53,160 nucleotides of DNA, from contig NZ_JAQYWB010000043.1 of the NCBI RefSeq assembly GCF_030145185.1, positions 1 to 53,160 of the forward strand, read 5' to 3'. Below the pieces are notes generated by a model that was given only the letters and a program-made list of their open reading frames with translations, was not told the DNA's origin and made no database searches. Positions 21,092 to 28,180 of this stretch are shown here, piece by piece (the first letter of the stretch is position 1; every line of letters begins with the position of its first letter). A program made the position numbers and the translations under genes. Source of the DNA: Desulfoluna sp. GTDB taxonomy: Bacteria > Desulfobacterota > Desulfobacteria > Desulfobacterales > Desulfolunaceae.

Positions 21092-21107
21092 TGTTTCACG
21101 TGAAACA
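21092..21107. promoter_or_regulatory. parS: parS centromere site 2
   Basis: Second exact TGTTTCACGTGAAACA, in the gap between the YkgJ gene and the end of mnmE, 2.2 kb from site 1. Paired origin-proximal parS sites are normal for chromosomes segregated by ParABS. Confidence 0.92.
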
Positions 21108-21134
21108 CCCGGGCCCCCTCACAGGAAGACCGGA

Positions 21135-22514
21135 TTATTTTCCAATGCAAAAATTGCTGAATATCTCATCCAGGATATCCACGGGAACTTCTTCTCCCAA
21201 GATCTCTCCCATCAGATCCATGGCCGAACGGATATCGATACTGATGGCATCAAAAGAGAGCTGAGAATCTATACCCTCTACAGCATTTTCTACATTATTT
21301 AAAGCCTTTCTTACCAGGGCAACCTGCCGTCTGTTGGGCACAAGGGCGCTGCGGTCCTCGGGAAGACGCTCAAGAATCCGGGACACGACAGCCGCCTTGA
21401 CAGCCTCCATTCCCTCACCGGTCTTCACCGAGACTGTCAGGTGCGCAAGTCCCTCCTCTGAAAGAAGGTCAACCGCTCCCCCAGGGGTCAAATCGGCCTT
21501 ATTCACCAGAACCATGCATTGCCGTGTGGCGACATACATACGGATCTGATTGAGCACCGGCGCCTCCAGCCCCAAGGAGCCATCCACCAGATAAAGAATC
21601 AAATCCGAGGCCTCAATGCGGCTCAAGGTACGCTCGATCCCAATTTTTTCCACAGGATCCTCTGTCACGCGAAGCCCTGCCGTATCGGTCACTTGAAAGG
21701 CGATGCCATCAATGTGGATAAACTCATCAATCAAATCACGGGTGGTTCCGGGCACGTTGGTGACAATGGCCCGATCCTGACCCGAGAGTCGGTTCAGGAG
21801 GCTCGACTTTCCAGAGTTCGGGGGTCCGGCAATGACCACACGGATGCCATTTCGGAAAATATCGGAGTCGTCGAAATTGCCAATCAGGGACTCAAGGGTC
21901 TGAATCACCACGCCCCCTAAAGTCTCTCGAATGGCCTCGGCCTGAATCGCCTCATCCACATCGTCGGGAAAATCAAGGATCGCTTCGAGGGTCACGGTGA
22001 TCCCCTTGAGGGTCTCTCGAAGGGCCCCGATTTTTTGTCCCAACTCCCCTTTCACCATAGAGATGGCCATCTCATGGGAGGTGGTCGTGCGGGCGTTGAT
22101 CAAATCGATCACCGCCTCGGCCTGGGACAGGTTGATGCGCCCATTGAGATAAGCCCGCTTCGTAAACTCTCCAGGCTCGGCAAGACGTACCCCCTCATCA
22201 AGAAGACAGTCAAGGATCTGACGCATCACCACAGGGCTGGCATGGGATTGAATTTCAACACAGTCTTCCGCCGTGTAAGATTTGGGCCCCTTCATGTAAA
22301 AGAGAATCACCTCATCGAGGACCTCCACCTTTGCATCGACAAAGGTTCCATAATACACCCGATGACTCTTCGGGCGCTTGATCCCGGAAACCGAGCGAAA
22401 AAAGGTCATAGCGACCTCAACGGCTTTCTCCCCGGACACCCGGATGATGCCAATCCCCCCACGCCCTACAGGCGTGGCAATGGCTGCGATGGTATCAAAA
22501 TCCAAATAGCTCAT
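21135..22514 (-). CDS. mnmE: tRNA uridine-5-carboxymethylaminomethyl modification GTPase
   Basis: With MnmG modifies the wobble uridine (U34) of certain tRNAs. The 459-residue protein has the formyl-THF-binding N-terminal domain (MSYLDFDTIAAIATPVGRGG), the GTPase with P-loop GPPNSGKSSLLN near 230, DTAGLR near 275 and NKAD, and the C-terminal FCIGK containing the catalytic Cys. The length is typical (about 455). The start at 22514 matches the family; an upstream extension runs into repeat element C and is rejected. mnmG is not in the window. Confidence 0.97.
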   Translation of the reverse strand: MSYLDFDTIAAIATPVGRGGIGIIRVSGEKAVEVAMTFFRSVSGIKRPKSHRVYYGTFVDAKVEVLDEVILFYMKGPKSYTAEDCVEIQSHASPVVMRQILDCLLDEGVRLAEPGEFTKRAYLNGRINLSQAEAVIDLINARTTTSHEMAISMVKGELGQKIGALRETLKGITVTLEAILDFPDDVDEAIQAEAIRETLGGVVIQTLESLIGNFDDSDIFRNGIRVVIAGPPNSGKSSLLNRLSGQDRAIVTNVPGTTRDLIDEFIHIDGIAFQVTDTAGLRVTEDPVEKIGIERTLSRIEASDLILYLVDGSLGLEAPVLNQIRMYVATRQCMVLVNKADLTPGGAVDLLSEEGLAHLTVSVKTGEGMEAVKAAVVSRILERLPEDRSALVPNRRQVALVRKALNNVENAVEGIDSQLSFDAISIDIRSAMDLMGEILGEEVPVDILDEIFSNFCIGK

Positions 22515-22534
22515 AGCTCTTTTCTTATCATTTT

Positions 22535-22683
22535 GTAACGATTCAGCGTATGCCCCGGGGGCTCTGCCGGGGGCAAAATGCATTCGCAATCTGCTTTCAA
22601 GGTGAGTGAACCTAAGTGGCTTCGCCACCCTTGCCGCCGGAGGCTTTTTTGGGGTCTGATTTTTTTAAGAGCTGAATGGTTAC
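22535..22683. mobile_element. MITE-like inverted-repeat element, copy C
   Basis: 149 bases bounded by GTAACGATTCAGC (22535-22547) and inverted GCTGAATGGTTAC (22671-22683), 12 of 13 matching. It carries module GCATTCGCAATCTGCTTTC (22580-22598, minus-strand version of the module in A and B) and a GCCGCCGGAGGC block at 22633-22644. It sits 20 bases upstream of the mnmE start codon, so it may affect mnmE expression. Confidence 0.72.
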
Positions 22684-22791
22684 GTCATTTTTTCTATAAT
22701 GGCTGGAACGAAAAAGAGGACCTGCCCCCGAATCCAATGCCCCTGAAGTCTGTCTTAAACTACCACGTCACCCGAACAGGGACCATAAAAA

Positions 22792-22826
22792 AAGCCTGTT
22801 CGATACGGGAACGCTCGAACAGGCTT
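22792..22826 (-). terminator. Intrinsic terminator after jag
   Basis: Stem AAGCCTGTTCGA / TCGAACAGGCTT, 12 bp, flanked by A-runs on the plus strand that become a T-run on the minus strand. It lies 24 bases past the jag stop and ends the rpmH-to-jag block. Confidence 0.92.
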
Positions 22827-22849
22827 CAAAAAAATACAGATCAGTTTAT

Positions 22850-23674
22850 CTATCTGTTTTTATTTCTTATATTCTTACTTCTCTTCGGAAAAATAACCAA
22901 TCGGCGATAATACCCCTCTCCCATGGATTGGGTCCGTACCCCGCGGTCATCTTTCAGGGTCAGGTGGATAATACGGCGATCATGGGAGGACATATGGCCA
23001 ATGGTATGAGGTTTCCCCGTTTTCTTGACCTTCTCCGCCATCCGCTGGGCATGCTGGCGCAATTTGTCCTTACGCATCTCCAGGTAGCCTTCGATATCCA
23101 CCTGAACCCGCACACGCTCCATGCTGTGCTTGTTGATAATTTTATCCAGAAGGTACTGGATCGCTTCAAGGGTTTGCCCCTTTTTACCGATCATCACAGC
23201 CGCGTTTCCGCCTGTGACATTGTAGGTGAGGATGTCCCCTTGAACCTGATAGGAAATTTCAGACTCTTCTGAGATAAAGGAGGCGATCTCCTTAAGGATT
23301 TCCACGCCGGCATCTGCGGCGGTCAGGCCTTTAAAGAACCCCTCTTCAAAAATCCGTTCGGTGTACTCAAAGGTTCGATCTTCCCCTTGAAAACCTTCGA
23401 CGTCAGACGCAGACGCATCCCTCTCCTGGGGAGCCGGAGTACCAAAGGCCTCATCCACGAGGCTCTTGGCCACGGGTCGCTGTTTGGCCCCACTTTTTTT
23501 AACGGGACCCACTGAGATCTTGGCTTTTTTGGACCCAAAGAGACCGAAGAGCCCGGTGCTTCCCTTGGAAACAACGGTATAATCCAGATCCTCTCTCGGG
23601 ATATCGAGTTCCTTTAAGGCAGCCTCAATAGCTTTCTCTACGGTTCTGCCTTCAAATTCTCTAAGCGAATTCAT
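22850..23674 (-). CDS. jag: Jag/KhpB RNA-binding protein
   Basis: RNA-binding protein often encoded beside yidC. The 274-residue product begins with a Jag_N domain (MNSLREFEGRTVEKAIEAA, GLFGLFGSKKAKI). It then has an acidic linker, a KH domain with GNAAVMIGKKGQTLEAIQYLL near 180, and an R3H domain near 225-260 (RDKLRQHAQRMAEKV, SSHDRRIIH). The start lies 15 bases after yidC ends. Order yidC-jag-mnmE is the classic one. Confidence 0.93.
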   Translation of the reverse strand: MNSLREFEGRTVEKAIEAALKELDIPREDLDYTVVSKGSTGLFGLFGSKKAKISVGPVKKSGAKQRPVAKSLVDEAFGTPAPQERDASASDVEGFQGEDRTFEYTERIFEEGFFKGLTAADAGVEILKEIASFISEESEISYQVQGDILTYNVTGGNAAVMIGKKGQTLEAIQYLLDKIINKHSMERVRVQVDIEGYLEMRKDKLRQHAQRMAEKVKKTGKPHTIGHMSSHDRRIIHLTLKDDRGVRTQSMGEGYYRRLVIFPKRSKNIRNKNR

Positions 23675-23689
23675 ACACTCCTCCAGAGT

Positions 23690-25315
23690 TTACGAGAGTT
23701 TCTTGGTAATATAATACTGCTGAGAAATCGATAGAACGTTGTTCACAAGCCAGTATAATACCAATCCAGATGAAAAGTTGACGAAAATGACTGTCATCAC
23801 AAGAGGCATCATCATCATCATCTTGGCCTGGGTGGGGTCTCCGGTCGAGGGAGACATCTTCTGCTGAAGAAACATGGTGGCCCCCATCAAAAGGGTCATC
23901 ACAGGAATCCCGGTCGGAGCCACCATCATGGGAATGGAAAACCCAAAATCAAAGAGCCGGTCCGGAGCCGACAGGTCCGTAATCCAGCCGAAAAATGGGG
24001 CGTGGCGCAATTCGACGGCTGAGTAAAGCATGCGGTAGAGCGCAAAAAAGATGGGCATCTGAACCACCAGGGGCAAACAACCGCTCATGGGGTTGACCTT
24101 GTAGGTCTTGTAAAGCGCCATCACTTCCTGGTTCATCCGCGCCTTGTCACCCGCATATTTTTCACGAAGCTGGGTCATGATAGGCTGAAGCTTTTTCATC
24201 TCATGCATCGAGGTATAGCTCTTATTGCCCAGGGGCCAGAAAATCAGCTTGATGAGAACAGTGAGCAAGATGATGGCGATCCCATAGTTGGCCACCACAT
24301 GGTCATGAATAAAATTCATCAGGCCGAGACAGGGTTTGGCAATGATATCGAACCAGCCGAAGTTCACCGCCTTGTGAATGGATGAATCGAGTTTTTTCAG
24401 CATGGAGTAGCTCTTGGGAGCCGCCAGAATATTCACGGCATAACTCTTCTCCATGCCCGGCTGAATCACGCCGGTGGGCAGATTCAAAGCCGCTGTGATC
24501 ACACCATTGTTGTCCGCCAGAAACATGGATGCCCCGGTGACCCCTTCAGGAATAACCGCCGTCAGAAAATAACGACTCTGCTGGGCCACCCACTCCACGG
24601 CACCGGAGTAAAGGTTTTTGTCTTTGATCTTTTTAACCTTCACGTTTTCCAGATGACCATCCACATAACCACTGGGCCCCTCGAACCCGTAGGCTCGACC
24701 CCCGGCCACAGTAGAATACAGGCCAAAGGCCAGGGCATCGTCCAGAGCCAGGGTGCTCCCGTTGCGCAATGTCACTCGCGAGGAGATGGCATACGTATCA
24801 ACGGAAAAGAGGAAGGTACGAATCACCTCAACGCCGGAGGCGCTCACCCAGCGATAGGTCAGAGAGGCTCCGCTCTCCCCCACAACCACATGCTGCCTGT
24901 CCGCCTCGAAGAGGGCATTTTCCACTCCCACCACGCTGTTTTTCGCCAGGGACAGTGTGAAGGTCCGGTCCACGAGGTCAGGAATCACATTTTTAAAGGC
25001 CTCACCGTCTAAGGTCTCTTTGAATTTTTTCAGTTCGAATCGTTTCACCGAAGCCCCGCGGTTGGTGAATTCGATGCGGTAAAGAGGGGAGTCGACCACG
25101 GTGATGTTCTCAGCCACGACCTCTACGGGCTTGATATCGACAACCGGCGTCGCCACCACGCTGGGTTGGACCACGGACTGTTCCAGTTGAGGCTCTAAAG
25201 GGGCCTTTGTGGCTTTCTGGGGAGGAAAAAGAAAATTCCACCCTGCAAACACAATGATGGAAAGAATAATTGCTGCAAAAAGTCTGACCTGTTCCATACG
25301 TTCTCCGTTGTTCAT
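23690..25315 (-). CDS. yidC: Membrane protein insertase YidC
   Basis: Inserts and folds inner-membrane proteins with or without SecYEG. The 541-residue protein has the long proteobacterial form. It has an N-terminal membrane segment (FAAIILSIIVFAGWNFLF, residues about 10-28), a large periplasmic beta-domain (about 50-330), and a C-terminal 60KD_IMP domain with five membrane segments. Visible are KLIFWPLGNKSY, PMSGCLPLVVQMPIFFALY and a final segment before TKKLS. Begins at ATG 25315. Confidence 0.96.
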   Translation of the reverse strand: MNNGERMEQVRLFAAIILSIIVFAGWNFLFPPQKATKAPLEPQLEQSVVQPSVVATPVVDIKPVEVVAENITVVDSPLYRIEFTNRGASVKRFELKKFKETLDGEAFKNVIPDLVDRTFTLSLAKNSVVGVENALFEADRQHVVVGESGASLTYRWVSASGVEVIRTFLFSVDTYAISSRVTLRNGSTLALDDALAFGLYSTVAGGRAYGFEGPSGYVDGHLENVKVKKIKDKNLYSGAVEWVAQQSRYFLTAVIPEGVTGASMFLADNNGVITAALNLPTGVIQPGMEKSYAVNILAAPKSYSMLKKLDSSIHKAVNFGWFDIIAKPCLGLMNFIHDHVVANYGIAIILLTVLIKLIFWPLGNKSYTSMHEMKKLQPIMTQLREKYAGDKARMNQEVMALYKTYKVNPMSGCLPLVVQMPIFFALYRMLYSAVELRHAPFFGWITDLSAPDRLFDFGFSIPMMVAPTGIPVMTLLMGATMFLQQKMSPSTGDPTQAKMMMMMPLVMTVIFVNFSSGLVLYWLVNNVLSISQQYYITKKLS

Positions 25316-25697
25316 CTACTTAAAGATAGTGCCTTGTTCATGGCCGATGGTCCGTCCCTACCCCTTATAAGGTGCAACGACACCGGGTCGATTGCCGGGC
25401 TCTGGAATCTTCTGGACGGATGGGTTGATGGCCTCGAAAAAAAGACACGCTTGGGTCGTGAGACAACACGCTGACGTCCAATGGGACGGATCCGTCAAAG
25501 GTTGTTGGGGACACCATGGCCTGTCACTTTTGACAAACACATCATCACTTTTAATCGTTGTTCTTGTCCCGCAAAAAAAAGGGACGGCTGCACAGACCCT
25601 AAGGTAGACACGCAAAAATTCTGTCGTGCGCATCTGTGATTACGGGGGTCTACGGGTCAGGAGGTGGGTGCTGAAACTCTGATGAAAGGCGCTGTCG
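25316..25697. other. Gap between yidD and yidC, no gene seen
   Basis: 382 bases separate yidD from yidC, much wider than the few bases common in this cluster. The frames here are short, Cys/Pro-rich and without ribosome sites. It may contain a separate promoter for yidC-jag; I could not point to one. Confidence 0.45.
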
Positions 25698-25946
25698 CTA
25701 GGGAACCGGGTCAAATCCTCCGGGATGAAACGGGTGACACTTAAGAATGCGTTTCACCGCCAACCAGGACCCTTTCAGAATTCCATACCGTTCATAGGCT
25801 TCAATGGCGTATGCCGAACATGTGGGATAAAAACGGCATCGGGGACCCGTCAAAGGAGAGATCAAATACTGATAGGCCTTTATCAGACCGATAAAAACCT
25901 GTTTAGGACGCAGTACTTGCTTTAATTTTTTGAAAAATATGCTCAA
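25698..25946 (-). CDS. yidD: Membrane protein insertion efficiency factor YidD
   Basis: Small cytoplasmic-face membrane-associated helper of YidC-dependent insertion. The core is clear: [24 protein letters not shown], then [27 protein letters not shown], with the three family cysteines. No ATG fits the expected length; TTG at 25946 gives 82 residues, and longer readings run into the rnpA frame. The gene overlaps the end of rnpA by 44 bases, the usual tight arrangement. Confidence 0.9.
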   Translation of the reverse strand: MSIFFKKLKQVLRPKQVFIGLIKAYQYLISPLTGPRCRFYPTCSAYAIEAYERYGILKGSWLAVKRILKCHPFHPGGFDPVP

Positions 25947-26259
25947 GGGATAAAAAGGTCTCTTTATTGCTGAGTTGAGCCACAGTACGCTTGGCAATAA
26001 GCTGGATATCCCGATTCTCAAAAAACTGCCGACCGTTTTTCCGAAAATATTCACGTACGATCCGTTTGATGCGGTTACGCGTGACAGCACCCCCAACCTT
26101 TTTTGATACAGTGATACCAATGCGGGACGTCTGTAAGTCATTTTCCAGGATATTGGCAACGAAATGACGGTTGTGGACGGTTGCCCCTTTCCGATAGAGA
26201 TCCTGAAACTGATATCTTTTGAGAATTCTCATCTCTTTTGTAAAGGCGTTCGCTCGCAA
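25903..26259 (-). CDS. rnpA: Ribonuclease P protein component
   Basis: Protein subunit of RNase P, which matures tRNA 5' ends. The 118-residue product has the conserved [20 protein letters not shown] start, the strand region [11 protein letters not shown], and the RNR signature [16 protein letters not shown]. The TTG at 26259 keeps the family-typical residues before ILKR; an internal ATG at 26232 is the alternative. It follows rpmH by about 145 bases. Confidence 0.93.
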   Translation of the reverse strand: MRANAFTKEMRILKRYQFQDLYRKGATVHNRHFVANILENDLQTSRIGITVSKKVGGAVTRNRIKRIVREYFRKNGRQFFENRDIQLIAKRTVAQLSNKETFLSLEHIFQKIKASTAS

Positions 26260-26403
26260 TACGACAGTATCCCTGTATCCTCATCCTCTCCGTGGTGCCT
26301 CGTTCCGGTGGATCATGGCGCGACCTGTAACGGCTCGCCGCCCGCCCAAACGAGGCCTCCGGAGCTACCCTTTAATGAAGGCATCATAAAAATTGAGCAC
26401 GTA

Positions 26404-26538
26404 TCAAGCGGAGAGGCGTTTTCTGCCCTTCGCACGACGGCGCTTAACAATACGACGTCCCCCGGGGGTGGACATACGATTCATGAATCCATGCTTTCTG
26501 GATCGCTTAAGGTTGCTTGGCTGAAAAGTTCTTTTCAT
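26404..26538 (-). CDS. rpmH: 50S ribosomal protein L34
   Basis: 44-residue basic ribosomal protein, [18 protein letters not shown] at the start and [10 protein letters not shown] at the end, an unmistakable L34. It is first gene of the rpmH-rnpA-yidD-yidC-jag block on the minus strand; in many bacteria it is next to dnaA, which is not present here. Confidence 0.97.
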   Translation of the reverse strand: MKRTFQPSNLKRSRKHGFMNRMSTPGGRRIVKRRRAKGRKRLSA

Positions 26539-26640
26539 TATGTGAATACCCCTATTTTACGTTTGATTTCACACTTTTGTGACGTTAAAATAAACCCGGT
26601 AACTTAATCATAAAATCCAACACGTGTCAACAGCCATATT

Positions 26641-28152
26641 TTACTTGAATTTTTCGGTGAGTTCAAACTCTTCCCGATGAAATCGACGGATCGGGTAAAT
26701 TTCGATTTTCTTCCCCACCCTAAATTCAATGGCGCTGATCGTATTGGTCTCCTCTCGATGGAGATAATCGGCCATCCCTTCACTCACCTTGAGGGTAAAA
26801 ATATCCCCCATCATATCCCGGGCGTGACGATAAATCTCCCTGTAAATTTTCTGGGAGATGGTGGTACGTGAAATGGTATAGCCATCCCCATGACAGATGG
26901 GACAGTCTTCGCAGAGCATCCGCGTCAAGGACCGCCTGACCCGTTTCCGGGTCATCTGCACCAAACCAATCTCACTCATGGGCAGAATATTTGTGCGGCA
27001 TTTATCTTTCTTAAACGATTCTTTCAACACCTCAAAGACACGGTCCCGATTCTCCAGGTCCTCCATGTCAATAAAATCGAGAATGATGATACCGCCTAAA
27101 TTCCGGAGACGCACCTGGGCGGAAATTTCTCGAATCGCCTCCAGGTTGGTCTTGGAGATGGTCTCCTCAAAATTATGTTTCCCCACATATCGTCCGGTGT
27201 TCACATCAATAGAGGTGAGGGCCTCGGTCTGTTCGATGACAATGTACCCGCCGCTTTTAAGCCACACCTTCTTTTTCAGGGCACGGGTAATGTCCCCTTC
27301 GAGGTTAAAGGCTTCAAAAATGGGCTCGGAGCGATCGTAATACTCCACCTTCACATTGAGCTCAGGCATGATCTTGCGAATAAAATTATTCACCGAATCA
27401 TACCCGAATTTGTTGTCGATGGTCAGGCGGTCTGCCTCATGGGTCAATAAATCTCGAATCGCGCGAAAGGTCACGGTCAAATCTCGATGCAACCGGTAAG
27501 GCGCTGAAAAACTGCGGTACCTTTTTTTGATGTTCTCCCAGGAGTTCACCAAAAGATCCATTTCCCGCTTCAGCTGCACTTCGGCAATCCCCTCACCTGC
27601 CGTTCGAAAAATATAGCCATAGGGAATATCACGCTCTCCGCTGATGAGTTCCCGCAGACGATCTCTCTCCTCTTCCGTGGCGATCCGCTTGGAAATACCG
27701 ATATGATCCACATTGGGCATCAAGACGAGATATCGGCCAGGAAGTGAAATATAGGTGGTAATCCGAGCCCCTTTGGTTCCAATGGGGGATTTCACCACCT
27801 GCACCATAATTTCCTGACCTTCACGCAAGAGTTCCTCAATGGGAATCTGACGACCGGTGTTGTCCGGAGCAAAGTCCTTATTGCTGTTTTCACTGATGGG
27901 GGGTTCATTTTCCCCGATATTCTGCTTTTTCTGAACGTCGTCTACATAGATAAAAGCCGCCTGGTTGAGACCAATATCGACAAAAGCAGCCTGCATGCCA
28001 GGAAGCACACGCTGCACACGCCCTTTGTATATATTGCCATTGATATTGGAATCGTCGCCTCGTTCCACAAAGAGCTCAACGATATTCCCATCTTCCAGGA
28101 GGGCCACACGGGTCTCCTGTTCCGTTACATTAACAACCAGTTCCTTGTACAT
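26641..28152 (-). CDS. rng: Ribonuclease G (Rne/Rng family)
   Basis: Endoribonuclease for rRNA and mRNA processing. The 503-residue protein begins MYKELVVNVTEQETRVALLE. It has an S1 domain (GNIYKGRVQRVLPGMQAAFVDIG near 40), the catalytic DNase I-like domain with TSIDVNTGRYVG and GGIIILDFIDMED (acidic metal ligands), and the Zn-link CEDCPICHGDG near 410. It lacks the long RNase E C-terminal scaffold, so RNase G fits better. The start at 28152 is the family start; the open frame reaches 28197. It lies 28 bases after the radical SAM gene on the same strand, a pairing frequent in Desulfobacterota. Confidence 0.94.
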   Translation of the reverse strand: MYKELVVNVTEQETRVALLEDGNIVELFVERGDDSNINGNIYKGRVQRVLPGMQAAFVDIGLNQAAFIYVDDVQKKQNIGENEPPISENSNKDFAPDNTGRQIPIEELLREGQEIMVQVVKSPIGTKGARITTYISLPGRYLVLMPNVDHIGISKRIATEEERDRLRELISGERDIPYGYIFRTAGEGIAEVQLKREMDLLVNSWENIKKRYRSFSAPYRLHRDLTVTFRAIRDLLTHEADRLTIDNKFGYDSVNNFIRKIMPELNVKVEYYDRSEPIFEAFNLEGDITRALKKKVWLKSGGYIVIEQTEALTSIDVNTGRYVGKHNFEETISKTNLEAIREISAQVRLRNLGGIIILDFIDMEDLENRDRVFEVLKESFKKDKCRTNILPMSEIGLVQMTRKRVRRSLTRMLCEDCPICHGDGYTISRTTISQKIYREIYRHARDMMGDIFTLKVSEGMADYLHREETNTISAIEFRVGKKIEIYPIRRFHREEFELTEKFK

Positions 28153-28180
28153 ATATAGTGACCACGATTCGGTTATCGGG

